Source: Chloranthus sessilifolius (taxonomy: Eukaryota > Streptophyta > Magnoliopsida > Chloranthales > Chloranthaceae). From it: 64,000 nt of DNA. This document shows positions 11,094-22,029 of the stretch, piece by piece (position 1 is the stretch's first letter; every line of letters begins with the position of its first letter). Where the stretch lies: the NCBI GenBank assembly GCA_021018995.1, contig CM037585.1, positions 124,958,831-125,022,830 of the forward strand. Direction: 5' to 3'. The notes under the pieces are model-generated. The model saw only the letters and a list, made by a program, of their open reading frames with translations. It made no database searches and had not been told where the DNA came from. Made by a program: the position numbers and the translations under genes.

Positions 11094-11188
11094 ATGTGCT
11101 GGACACTTTTATTGTGTATAATGAAAGAAAAAAGGTCACTTCATCTGCGAAAAGGAAAAGAAGACATACAGACAAATCATTGCATCAG
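11094..11188 (+). CDS. UGP3: UGP3 internal exon d
   Basis: The 95-nt exon has acceptor gttacag/ATGTGC and donor CATCAG/gttttc. AT completes the Asp codon begun by exon c. The exon then reads VLDTFIVYNERKKVTSSAKR and KRRHTDKSLHQ, the hallmark LDTFIVYNERRKVTSSAK segment of UGP3. It ends at phase 0. No stops. The intron downstream is 7.6 kb and contains two LINE fragments, a MITE and a 1.08-kb hAT-like element. Confidence 0.95.
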
Positions 11189-11862
11189 GTTTTCTAATTA
11201 TTTATATAAATGTCTCGTAGCTTTTTGTTGAGTTAGTTATATTATTTCCAGATAAAGATAGTGATAGGAGTAAGATTTTTGTTGCAATAAATCATTGGGT
11301 GCAACACATTTTCGCTAATTTCACACTTGAGGAGCTTCTTGGTTTTTCATTTTTTCCCTATTCCTTTAGAAGTCCTGATTTCAACATCCAATTTATAGCC
11401 TGCATAAAGTCTAAAAACCACCTAATAAGAACCCACACAATAAAAGAGATAAATAAACTGAACCAGATAATATTTTTACATTGCTTGGTTAGGTTACAAT
11501 CTTTTTAACTGTATCTTATGATACATGACCCGATACATAATTTCGATTATAACTAATTTTTTTTTTTTGTAGGTATCACTTATTTACCTCCAACTCTAAT
11601 CCCCTTCTAAACTCCTTCCATATCTACTAAATGAAACAAAAAATTGTAGAAAAGAACTGGAAGAAAGAAGATATCTCTGACGACAAGTGAAAGAAAAAAA
11701 AATGATAATTTAACTGATGACAAAGATGATGGTGATTGAGATGAAGAATGAAGACTTGAGTTTTTTTTTAAATTTTTTTGAAGATTACAAACATCTAGAT
11801 GTTAAGAAAGATTTTTATAGTATAAGCTGAACTTTGAAAAACACATATCATGTGAATATACA
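11189..11862 (+). other. UGP3 intron d, proximal part
   Basis: AT-rich intron with purine-rich stretches near 11640-11760. No gene or transposon recognised before the LINE fragment. Confidence 0.5.
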
Positions 11863-13058
11863 ATACAAGCAATTTGGCGTTGCTCGGAAAGTGGATTTGG
11901 AGAGCGGGAAGGGAGGAGAGGGGCAGTTTGTGGTGGCTGGTCCTGCGCGATAAATATGGTTTGTCTTCGGGAAGTTGGGGGATAGGTTTGTCGACCTAGA
12001 GGTCTATCTCGTCGTGGTGGAGAGACATCTCTTGTACTTGGGAGGGTATGGCTAAAGGGGTTAGATTCAGCTGGGGATGCGGGTCTCGCATTCGGTTTTG
12101 GGAAGACCCGTGGTTGAATGGGGGTCCGCTTAATGATTTGTTCCCGCATATCTACGCCCTCTCCCCCAACCCGGGTGGTAGGATTGATGAGTTTGTTTCC
12201 TTCACCAATGATAGGATTGTTTGGGAGGTTGTTGTTAGAAGGCGTCTTAGGGACAGTGAGGTGGGGAGCTATGTGGACTTGCTGAATGTGCTTTTTGCGG
12301 TGCAGAGGAACAATTTAAGAACCGATCAACGGTTGTGGAACTTCAATTGAAAGGGGGAGTTCAGCGTCAAAGATTTGTACCGGTGGTATTTGCACCAACC
12401 ACTCATCAGGTTCGATGGGAGATGACTGTGGAAGGAATCTATCCCGCTAAAGATCAGGTTCTTTGTTTGGACGGTGAGTAAGGAGAAAATTCTTACTAGG
12501 GACCAGTTGATTCGAAGGGGGAAGGACGTCTCCACAGTATGCGTTATGTGCTCGGAGGATGAGTCCGTGGCACATCTGTTACTTCATTGCCGTGTCACTC
12601 ATGAGGTGTGGGGAGGCCTTCTTAAAGCTTTTGGTCTGGCATGGACGATGCCTCGGTCTCCTTACTCGTTCTTGATCAGCTGGGAAGCGGCGACCGTGAA
12701 AGAAGGGGATAGGGATGCATGGAGGGCCGTGCTGTTCGTGGTGCTGTGGTGCTTATGGTGTGAGAGGAATCGCAGAATTTTCGAAGACTAGTACAAACCT
12801 GCTCGCGTGGTTCTCAGGGCGGTTTCGGATCTAGTCACGCTATGGGGTACGAGTGGAGGGAATGGGGATAACAGATCCAACTTCCGGTGGGACCCGGGTT
12901 AAGGAGGGCTCCCCGAGGGGACTTTTTGGGATTCTTAGGGAGTTTTTCATAGCCCTTGCTGTTTGTGTTTGACTGCTGTTTTTGATTATAGTGATTGTAT
13001 ACGGCTTCAGTGCCTTGCTGGCTTTTTATATAATCCTTATTATTAATAAAAAAAAATA
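11863..13058 (+). pseudogene. 5'-truncated L1 LINE (zf-RVT end), poly(A) tail
   Basis: The plus strand starts within the post-RT region, near LALLGKWIWRAG. It runs through GVRFSWGCGSRIRFWEDPW (12048-12350), then the zf-RVT block with the Cys/His pattern CVMCSEDESVAHLLLHC (12474-12791), typical of plant L1 ORF2 C-termini. An A-run at about 13047-13056 marks the 3' end. A possible short target duplication, AATATACA, flanks it (around 11855 and 13056). Stop codons at 12348 and elsewhere show decay. Its 5' truncation is typical of incomplete target-primed reverse transcription. Confidence 0.85.
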
Positions 13059-13242
13059 TACACTTACATCACATATATACTCGTGCAACTAGAGTTTTGT
13101 TTTTATTTATTATTATTATTTTTTAAATATCGTGAAAAATTGAAAAAGTTAATGATTTTATGCGATTGGATTTTTATCTCTGCTTTAAAATAGTTTTTTT
13201 TTTCCAATTTATTTGATGTAAATTAATTCCTAGTGTGACATA

Positions 13243-13458
13243 CATGGATCAAAATGCCGGAAAAACGATACGTATCGTCCGAGCTCAAAACTGATACGTA
13301 TCGGTATCGGTCCGTATCGAACGATACATTGAATGTATTGTTCGATATATACCATATAAAAGAACGATACGGTACATTTAATGTACCGTATCGTCCACCT
13401 CCGATACCGATACGTATTGTCCCATACGTATCGGTATCGGACGAAATTTTGATCCATG
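13243..13458. mobile_element. hAT-like MITE, copy 1 (CATGGATCAAAAT termini)
   Basis: A 216-bp element with inverted termini CATGGATCAAAAT and ATTTTGATCCATG and an interior of nested inverted repeats built from CGATACGTATCG and 'acattgaatgtat'-type palindromes. It is closely similar to the copy at 51107-51336. No transposase is present. The flanks here do not give a clear 8-bp duplication, whereas copy 2 does. Confidence 0.85.
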
Positions 13459-13849
13459 GTGTAGATCATCAATGACATTTCTTAGGCAAATCATGGTTAA
13501 GCTATTCAAGGGCGATTAAAAATCTGTGTTTAAGAGACCAGTCAGACCGAAGATGTGCAATTTAAAAAACCTATACCCAAACTATGGACAAAACATGGCC
13601 ATGAATTTCCTTTGATGAAGCCATGTGCTGTACCCATGTCTAGCAAAACTCATATCTAAGCTATTAGAGGTTAAGACATTTAGGTTTGAAACGTTATGAA
13701 ACAGATGGATTGCAGCTAATTGCATCCATGGGGAATGCGCTAAAACTCTTAAAGTATGTTGTTTATTAGTAAATTCTTTTGACATAGCCGGTTTTTATCA
13801 TTTTCTGACGAATCATTTAGGTTTGAAACTCAACTCTTTTCTGGCTTGA
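13459..13849 (+). other. Intron spacer between MITE and LINE
   Basis: No recognisable feature. Confidence 0.4.
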
Positions 13850-16800
13850 ATGGGCCGCTTTGTTCGGAATGGGAAGATGGAGGGTCTTCCTAGACCAATT
13901 TCTGATCATGTGCTTTTGTTAGTTTTTAATCATGTTCTTTGATAACATGTGTTTACCGAATGATGAACTCTGGGATAAATTGATAGGGTGGTGGGATGAG
14001 GGCATGATGGTGGGGATGGCGACCTATAGAATATTTACCAAGCTAAGGAATTTGAAAGGAAAAAATAAGGAAAGGAATGGAATTTGCAGTGCCTCAGAGT
14101 GGTGGTCAAAGTGAAGGTCTTTTTTAAGGAGATCCGAAGTAGGATCTCATTGACAAGGGTAAATCTCTCTCGGTCGAAAAATGGGACCACCGAGGAGGAC
14201 CAAAATATAAAATATTTCCATTCAGTTGCGATTACTAGGGACAAGACCAATAGCATTCAACATATTGTGGTAAGGGGGCAATAGGATTGAGGATGGAAGA
14301 AAATTGGAGAGGAAATTGTTAAATTCTATATGAGCTATACCAAGACAATTGATGGGATCGACCTAAACTCGATGACCTTTGTTTTGGGGCCATATTCTAG
14401 GAAGACAATGTCGGTTTTGAGAGGGAGTTTCAGGAGGAGGAAGTTAAATACTTAGTGTTCAAATGGGGGAACTCTAAGGCACCCGGCCTGGACGGGTGGA
14501 GTTTTTTAGGGCATTTTGGGAGGTGGTGAAGATGGCATGGAAGTCTTCCATGAGTTCCATGCTATGGTTTTTTTTGGAAGAACACCAAATACCACGTTTA
14601 TTACTTTATCGCCTAAGAAGGAGGTAGCTGAGGAAATTAGAAATTTTAGGCCAATAAGTTTACGTAGTAGCATGTACAAAATCCTAGCAGCCAATAGCCT
14701 TAAATCTCTTATGTGCGCGATTATATCAGAAAACCAAGGGGGCGTTTGTGCAAGGTAGACAATTGTTGGATATTGTGGTGGTTCCACATGAGGCTATTGA
14801 GTCTTGTCACAAGAGTAATATTCCATGGATCGTTTGTAAGGATGATATGGAAAAGTCTTATGATAGGTTGCAATGGAGTTTTCTAGAGTATGTTCTTCAG
14901 AGGATGAGATTCAGGAGTAAATGGAGATAATGGGTGAGGGCTTACTACATGTCGGAGTGATTCTCGAACATAGTTAATGGTATGCCTAAAGGTAACTTCA
15001 GGAGCTTGAGGGGTCTAAGATAGGGACATCCACTACCTCCTTTTCTCTTTAATATGGCGTCGGAGGTGCTCGGTATGCTACTTCCAAGAGGAATCGAGTT
15101 GGGTTTTTTTGTGGTGTTTGGAATTGCTAGAAATGGCCCTTCCAGATCTCACTTACAATTTTCTGATGATGCCATAATTTATATGGGAGCGTCCGAGGAG
15201 TATTGGTATGTTAGGTTCACCATGACTATCTATGAGGCTGTCTCCGGGCAGAAGGTTAAGCTTCATCAGTCCAGGCTCTTGGGGTGGGTATGGAGGAGAA
15301 TCGAGTCACGTTTTTGGCTTGTAGCATTGGAGGCATTGCAGATACTCTCCCAACTACGTAACTCGATTTACCGTTGTGTGTGGGGAAACGATGTGCGTCT
15401 TATGGGAACCAATAACTCAACAGTTTGAAAAATCTTCTACTCGTCTCGAAAGTAAACCTTCTCTCGATTGGGGGAAGACTTTCTCTTTCTCGTCAAGCGA
15501 TACTCTTGAATCTCCCAGTGTATTTCATGTCTATGTTCAGATTTCCCATGGGTAATTGAGAGACTTGAATAAATTGAAAGTAATGTCATTTGGAAAGGTA
15601 GAGGGGATGAAAGGAGATATCACCTTGTCAAGTGAGAATTGTCTCATTTTCGGAGGAGGGAGGGTGGCTAGAGTATTCGAATGCTTGGAGAGATGAGCAA
15701 GGCGCTCCTTGGTGAGGATTGGGATCGAGGATGACAGTTATGGGTTTGAGTTTTAATTAGCAAATATGATGGTTTAGATAATGGGTAGTGTATCCGATAT
15801 AGAAGGATATGGTCGGCATGGTGGAGAGTTTTGTGTTCTTTGAAGAGGGACTTCAGCCAATGAATCAGTATGAGTGGGGAATTGGAAACCACATTTTATT
15901 TTGGGAAACGGGTGGGTGAGAGATTTGGTTTTGGAGCATATATATTCAAGGAGTTATATTATATTACTTCGTACCAGAATTTTCAAGGAGATAAAATATA
16001 CAACATGGTGGGTGGCATGATTGTTTGGGATGTCCGTTTTAGAAGGAATCTAAGTAACAGTTGCACTGGGTAGAAGTTTTGGATCTTATAGGAGGTTGCA
16101 TGCGTAATCAAGGAGGGAGGACATTATAATGTGGAGTCTGGAAGGGACTCTTTTGGTGAGACAACCATTGGTGGGTAACAATTAGGTGGTGGTCTGGTGG
16201 ATCTGTCTCCTCCTAGAGTCTCTTCTTTTGGGCGGCCTTGCTCGGGGAAGGATCGTCACTGTTGATCAGGTTATAATAAGAGGGAAAAGATTACACAATA
16301 AATGTGTAATGTGCCTCCAAGATGTGGAGATTGCTAATCACTTGTTTATTCATTGTTGCACTACTAGGGACATTTGGGAAATGGTGTTAGAGCCTTTCGG
16401 GGTATGTTGGGTCTTTCTGTTTTTGTGAGCAGAGCTTTTGGCTTCGTGAGACTCCGGAGGTTTTGGGAGAAGGAAGTGATGTTTCTGGAATGCTACTTTT
16501 TTGGGAGTCATCTGAGCCATTTGGTTGAAAAGGAATGATTGAATCTTTTGTAAGATAAGATGAGGTCTATGTCTATAAACATGAGAAATGTTAGGGATTG
16601 GGTGCTTCGCTGGGGTTGTTCTGGATAAAGATAGGATGCTCGTAGGGAGCATGGACGTTGATTTGACCGAGATTACGTGACTCTCCTTGATGGTTGTAGT
16701 GTTTTCCCTCCTTTGGAGTCTCTGCTCTACTAGGTTCTGGGGGTGGGAGGTCGGGTTTTGGGCTGTTTTTTTCCCCCCTCTTTGGGTCTTGTTTTCTTTT

Positions 16801-16900
16801 TCTATATGCTCTTGTTTCTATAGTTTCTCGCTATGGCACATCTATGTACTTTTATGGTTGTCTTTTCGGTTATACATTGCAGTTTGTTCCAAAAGAATTT
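13850..16900 (+). pseudogene. Degenerate L1 LINE ORF2 (RT to zf-RVT)
   Basis: Plus-strand L1 pol remnant. It starts with the EN-RT linker (FDNMCLPNDELWDKLIGWWD, 13932). RT follows: NTTFITLSPKKE and NFRPISLRSSMYKI (14560-14690), a MEKSYDRLQWSFLE block (14850), a QFSDDAIIY active-site region near 15155 (usual Y/F-A-D-D changed to F-S-D-D), then SGQKVKLHQS. The zf-RVT block CVMCLQDVEIANHLFIHC lies at 16300-16360. Many stops and frameshifts are present. No clear poly(A) or target duplication was found, so the 3' limit is approximate. Confidence 0.8.
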
Positions 16901-17309
16901 GCCTCCATTTTTGATAAATTCTTGGAGGGATATAACATAGGGTTTAACATGAGAGATTAAAAAAACGGGAAATAGAAAAACTTACCTGAATTATCATCTT
17001 CGAAATGACTGGTTAGGGCACAGTTAAGGATATAAAAGGCTGATGGAGTCAGGTTAGGGATGGAGATTGCAACCTCATAGGATGTGAAGAAGCTACTGTT
17101 AGTGACATACTGAAAACATTTCTATCGTCTTATTGTTTCACATAATTAATAATGAGAATCGTTTGAAGCTTTAATGCTGAGAACGCGATATCAAAGGTGT
17201 TGAAAGAATCGTTGTTATTGAACTTCATGAAACATTTTTGTTATAGTTGTTCCACATGGTTAATTGAGGTGTTAGGATGCCATGAGAACGTCTGAAAGTA
17301 TGGGGACTC
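16901..17309 (+). other. Intron spacer
   Basis: No recognisable feature apart from the left target duplication of the next element. Confidence 0.4.
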
Positions 17310-17317
17310 AAGCATGC

Positions 17318-18396
17318 GTAGGAGTCTCAATGAGACGAGCCAGCTCGTCAGCTCCCTCGACTTGGCTCGGAAAAAAGGTATCCAGATGCTCTTATAGCTC
17401 GGCTCGAGAGCCGAGCCGAGCCAAGTTCGAGCTGCGCACTTTGGAACTTGGCTCAGCTCGATTATAATTATATTATATATTTTTATAGTTGTATCAATAA
17501 GTATATAGTAGTTACCTATTGTACCCTTAAAACTTATCCGTAGAATTCTATAAAGATTACAACACGGGTGTGGTAGTAATTTAAAAAAAGACTATATTTA
17601 TGGCAGTTTCGATTTTTGAGAGAAACCCTAAAGTTTCTCATCGTTTTTAATGCTAAAGAGAAACCATAAAGATAAAGGCTATACCTAGTCTCGGGTTCTT
17701 CTTCTCCTAGCCAACTGCAACTGCAACAACAATCTAAAGCTACCTTTTCTTTCTTGACTCATCTTCACCATTTGAACAAAACGCAAAACACAAGCCTTTA
17801 TTTGCACAAAAAGCAAGCACAAGCTCTCGGATTCAGATGTTGGATTCAGGCGTTGTATTCACTAATAGGGCATTTTGTGATCGACATCGTGCACTCTTGC
17901 GGCCATTAAGAGAGTGGCAGAGTGTATTCTAAAATCATCTTATTCTTTTTTATTTTTTTATCGTCTTTTGCAATTTATCATTTCTTTCATTCGTATTGTT
18001 TTTTGTATATGTTATTTTCACGTTCTTTTTACAGTTTATTAATTCTTGCATGTCCTTTTATTGTTTCATTTTCTTTTGCAATTTATCATTTCTTTCATTC
18101 TTTTTTTTTATATGTTATTTTTCATGTTCTTTTTACAGTTTATTATTTCTTGCATCTCCTTTTATTTTTGGGATCTAGTTTTCATAAATTTTTTTTAGTG
18201 AAAATAATAATGGCATATTCATAAAAGAATTTATGGCATATTACTCAGCTTGAACTCAGGTCGAGCTCAATAGAGCTAAATTAGAGCTGAGTAGTTTTAG
18301 GCTCGAATATGAATGAGCTCAGCTCGAGCTCGCCTCGAATATAAAAAAGCCGATCTCAAGCTGATCGTGGCTCGAACTCGGCTCGTTGAGAGCCCT
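17318..18396. mobile_element. Non-autonomous hAT-like element, 1.08 kb, 8-bp TSD AAGCATGC
   Basis: AAGCATGC occurs at 17310-17317 and 18397-18404, directly flanking the element. The ends are inverted: AGGAGTCTCAATGAGACGAG at the left, and reversed AGGGCTCTCAACGAGCCGAG at the right. Subterminal regions are packed with GAGCTCGAGC / GGCTCGG motifs at both ends (17335-17465 and 18240-18390), as is common for hAT elements. The interior is AT-rich with a direct repeat of period about 108 bp (17965-18170) and no transposase. An 8-bp duplication fits the hAT superfamily. Confidence 0.8.
17965..18175 (+). repeat. Two-copy direct repeat, period about 108 bp
   Basis: The block starting CTTTTGCAATTTATCATTTC at 17965 recurs at 18073, with 'gttctttttacagtttatta' in both copies. 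It lies inside the hAT-like element. Confidence 0.8.
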
Positions 18397-18837
18397 AAGC
18401 ATGCAGTAATTATATGCGACACAGCCTTGCACATCAAGACTTCTCAGTCCTCACATTAACACTGGACTTTTATCTTAGTTCATTCACTGCACACATTGGT
18501 TCAATGCTCCCATTCCCATGTCTACATTTTGCAACTATGTGACACTTGTTCTTGGGTTGTTAGCATCCCAAATAAACGCTTGAAATTTTAGGTTTGGAGA
18601 TGCTATTGGCCTCAATAGCTTCAACATCATTCTATTTTCTATGTATTTGGTTCTGGAAATAGATAGGAGCATTGGTGTTTGATACCATGTAAAATTCTGC
18701 ATATTTGTATTCTTTAACATGTGCAGTGGAATTTTTTATTACCTTCGCATAAAATTGCTAAGATCTTTGTTCTTTATAATGTGTGTTCTTTATAATCAGT
18801 CTCTGTATGTTGATATCATCAGTTTCACTTTGCACAG

Positions 18838-18915
18838 ACTCCAGATGGATCTCTATTGGATATCATTCGGAATGCTTCTGATCTTCTTTCTTGTTGTGAT
18901 ATAAAAATTCCCAAG
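18838..18915 (+). CDS. UGP3: UGP3 internal exon e
   Basis: The 78-nt exon has acceptor tttgcacag/ACTCCA and donor CCCAAG/gtatat, phase 0 on both sides. It reads TPDGSLLDIIRNASDLLSCC then DIKIPK, the conserved segment that follows the Lys-Ser-Leu-His-Gln end of exon d in UGP3. No defects. The next expected UGP3 segment (the D-K-Y-V-D-S and H-P-A-L-G-P-L-W-E blocks) was looked for downstream and not recognised. It lies beyond a very long intron, or the gene is truncated here. Confidence 0.92.
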
Positions 18916-19432
18916 GTATATCATCTGAAAGGCGACGTGAAATTTTAGAATGCCGAACTTTTTATTTCAAATCTGATGGATCGACTTTCTTGCTTTTAGA
19001 TGTTCTTTTCTTGCTAATCTGAAATTCATTGTAGATGTGATTCAACCGAAAAATCTATTAGAGCGTTCCCAAAGGATTGAATGTGCTTATGTTATGGCTG
19101 TGATATGGACTCTATATCTCTTAAACAATTTGACACATATTTTTTATTTTTTTATTTTTTTATTTTTTGAATCTTTGCAATGTATTGAAAACCTTCGTCT
19201 TATGGATTTTATTTTTCGAAAACATCTTAAGGCTTAAATTTTCTTCTGATACTCAAAGTTGAATTGCTGTTGCAACTGTCTCATTGGTTAATTCTAGCTC
19301 AACAGCCCTGTATAAGAGATAAACACTAGATTGATGATCTTCAATAGATTGGAGTTGTCTTCACTATGGTGTGCAATTTGTCGTGAGAAGTCATCTTTAA
19401 GATGGTGATCTCCTATGTGCTGAAAGGTTGAC

Positions 19433-19433
<1 letters not shown>
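18916..19433 (+). other. UGP3 intron e start and possible left edge of outer copia LTR
   Basis: The donor gtatat is followed by AT-rich sequence. Somewhere between about 19290 and 19430 the 3' LTR of the outer copia element should begin; I could not fix the boundary. Confidence 0.4.

Positions 19434-19497
<64 letters not shown>
19434..19497 (+). repeat. (TA)n microsatellite
   Basis: About 32 uninterrupted TA units, probably inside the outer copia 3' LTR. Confidence 0.97.
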
Positions 19498-19499
<2 letters not shown>

Positions 19500-19814
19500 C
19501 TTCCATGACACGTACTATGGAGTTTTACAAATAAAGGGAAAATATGTAAATGATTCCACCTGCACCACACACACCAAAATTATACCACTCACACACTCAC
19601 AGAAATAAAGATATTAACTCTACACTCCCCTGAAGTTGGTGCATATATATCTATCGTGCCCAACTTGCTAGTAATATCAGAGTCTATTCCCGCACATGGC
19701 CTTAGTGAACATCTGCCAGCTGATTTTCGGATCGGACATGAGGAGTGCACACTTCCTTACACAATCGTTTTGCGAATGAAGTGACACTCAACCTCTATAT
19801 GCTTGGTCCTCTCA
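19498..19814 (-). pseudogene. Outer Ty1/copia element: 3' LTR edge, polypurine tract and RNase H end
   Basis: On the minus strand the copia RNase H C-terminus (VYHERTKHIEVECHFIRK, about 19815-19750) is followed by LTR-proximal sequence. A polypurine tract reading CTTCAGGGGAGTG in the minus direction (about 19625-19637) abuts the LTR start TGTAGAG. The RNase H reading frame is cut at 19815 by the LINE-1 insertion and resumes at 33070. Confidence 0.8.
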
Positions 19815-19831
19815 TGGTATACATCATTCTT
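19815..19831. repeat. Left 17-bp target-site duplication of LINE-1
   Basis: TGGTATACATCATTCTT here is repeated exactly at 33053-33069 on the far side of LINE-1. It is followed at once by a T-run, the LINE's poly(A) tail read on the plus strand. The duplicated bases are codons of copia RNase H. Confidence 0.95.
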
Positions 19832-20088
19832 TTTTTTTTTATTGGTAAAAACATAATTATATTGAAAAGCAAGCAAGGTGCTGGAAAGAACAATACAAAA
19901 GAAACAGCCAAAACAGATGTGTCGCAAAGCCAATCAAAAAACAGGAAACACAACAGAAATAGTAAAGCAAAGAAAGTCCCCTCGCCACAATCCCCGGCTT
20001 GCTCGAGGAGGTTACCCTGGATCTCAAGGTTCCGAGCACACCTCAGCTCCTGCAGATACCCAAAGAGTGAAAAGGTCCATTGCTGCCT

Positions 20089-20921
20089 TCACGATACACC
20101 CCACAGGTCTTCTCTTCTTTTCAAAAACTCGCAGGTTTCTCTCTCTCTCCAAATGCTCCAGATAACAACGAAGAAAGACATCCAATTGTCTCTAGTCCCG
20201 CCATCGATGTCATTTACGGACCATGTAAGATACAGATCGTACGACATGTTAGACATGGTCCATTTCATCTGTAATAGGTTTAGGACTATACCCCAGATCT
20301 CGGAAGCGACCTGACAATGGATGAATAAATGCGCCGTCGATTCCTCTTCCCTAGAGCACATGACATAGCGATTGATGATGCCCTTTCCCCTACGAATGAG
20401 CACGTTCATCGTGAGCACTCTCTTTGAATAGGGACCAGGTGAAGAACTTAATTTTAGATGAGATTTTCGTCTTCCACAACCCAGCACCTTGGAATTTTAC
20501 TAGCGGCCGACGGGTCAGCATTAGATAGTATGTCTTGACACTGAACGTGCCATCCTTATTCGGGCCCCATCTCCGCTGGTCCAAATTATCAACATTTGGG
20601 GTCAAAATGTACAACAGCTGAAGGAGTCTGGCATACTCGTCTTCTTCGCTAGCTCGTAGATTGCGCCAGGTGACCACTTCCCAGATTCTTGCTCCATTGG
20701 ACTCGAAGAGAAAATCACTTATCCGTCTTGAGGGATTCCGAGCTATGGGGTAGATACGTTGGAACATCTAATTAACCTTCCCCTCCTCAGCCCAATTGTC
20801 TTCCCAAAACGATATTCGGGTTCCACACCCCCAGCTGAAACGAATCCCTCTAGCAAAGTGCATCCAAGTGCTGCATATGCCTTTCTACCAATTGGGCGTG
20901 CCCCTATTAACTGTGATGTTT
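20089..20921 (-). pseudogene. LINE-1 ORF2 C-terminal part (post-RT region and zf-RVT)
   Basis: The minus strand from 20921 continues the ORF2 frame broken by E2. It has GIRFSWGCGTRISFWEDNW, then RIYPIARNPSRRISDFLFES (20767-20390), then the zf-RVT block with CVM-type cysteines, YVMCSREEESTAHLFIHC (20487-20089), and WSIWRERE. This region is typical of plant L1 ORF2 after the RT. At least one frameshift near 20400-20480 and a stop near 20768 are present. Confidence 0.85.
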
Positions 20922-20998
20922 TGACGGGGACGCTCGATTGATCGAAGTCCTATTTCGATCGATCGAAATATGTCGACAAAAAATACTATTTTTGGAGT

Positions 20999-21043
<45 letters not shown>

Positions 21044-21835
21044 CGATCGATCGAATTTTATATTTAATCGATCGAATGTCCATTTCGATCGATCGAGCTC
21101 AGTTCGATCGATCGAATTCTAGCGGCGAATTATTGATATATGTTTTTTTCGATCGATTGAGTTTCACTTTCGATCGATCGAAATCGCGCAGAGTTATTTT
21201 AAAGTTCTAATTTCAAACTTAAGTTTTAGGGGCTTATTTGTCTTTTATTTAGTATTTGTTTTAGGGTTTTCTTTTATTGTAAGACCTCCTATATAAGGGC
21301 CTTAAGAAAAACATTGTAATTAGTTAGTGATTATGAATGAAAAAAGCTTTTACTTGTGTGCTTGAGATGAGCCTCTACGAAGAGTGAATCTTCTTCCCGA
21401 GAAGGGTTTGGTGTAAAGCGAAGGGTGTGAAGCCCACAACATCTATCCTCTACCTATCTCTTTATTTTATTTTCTTTCTTTGCTTCTAAATGTCCTCATA
21501 AACTCGATATCATAAACCCTAGCTTTTACCTAACCATTTATTTGACCCGATCCCGTAAACCATAGAAGAATAAGAGATTCCATCATTACATTGTGAGTGC
21601 TCTAATATGGGAAGAGCTAGAGTTCTATCTCTAGAACCGATCCGCATCGCTATTCTAACGGATCTAGCGCAAAGGCTGAACCCTACTCGAACCAAACAAG
21701 ATCTTTCACATGGAGGACTACGAACGCCTAAGGTATTCGTTATATTTTCGGATTTATTACTCAATTTAATTCAATTTAATTTCGGCAAGCAATTAATCAT
21801 CGCATTCACGTAGTTTAGGGTTTTGTCCTGCGTCA
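20922..21835 (+). repeat. E2 5' LTR
   Basis: 914 bp. It lacks the roughly 110-bp coding tail that opens the 3' LTR, and instead has an expanded (AT)n at 21002-21041. The U3 part holds repeated TTCGATCGATCGAA palindromes. Downstream are a 'tataagggccttaag' TATA-like box near 21290 and an AAACCCTAG telobox-like motif near 21512. Confidence 0.93.
21002..21041 (+). repeat. (AT)n microsatellite in E2 5' LTR
   Basis: About 20 AT units where the 3' LTR has only 'atatatataat', so the array expanded after insertion or during copying. Confidence 0.97.
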
Positions 21836-21839
21836 GTTT

Positions 21840-21852
21840 TGGTATCAGAGCC
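21840..21852 (+). promoter_or_regulatory. E2 primer-binding site (initiator-Met tRNA)
   Basis: TGGTATCAGAGCC starts four bases after the LTR end. It is the complement of the 3' end of plant initiator-Met tRNA used to prime minus-strand synthesis. Confidence 0.95.
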
Positions 21853-22029
21853 TAGGTTCTAGGTTAGGGCATACTATGTGACATTGAATTCATTGCACTT
21901 TAATTTTATTCGTATATTATTTCTGTTTTGGCCAAAGTGTGCACATAACGTGTTTGTCAAAAGTCCCCCTTCATTGTCAGTTCATTTTGCATTCCATTCT
22001 AGAACCCGTCATTAGTGAACCGTATCACC

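Noticed and set aside
13230-13478. Open frames on both strands with Arg-Tyr repeats
   Set aside because: Palindromic MITE core read in frame, not a gene.
17922-18224. 100-codon Phe-rich membrane-like open frame
   Set aside because: It lies inside the hAT-like element and comes from T-rich direct repeats; no start context or homology.
19294-19506. Open frame with a long Tyr-Ile repeat
   Set aside because: Artefact of the (TA)n microsatellite.
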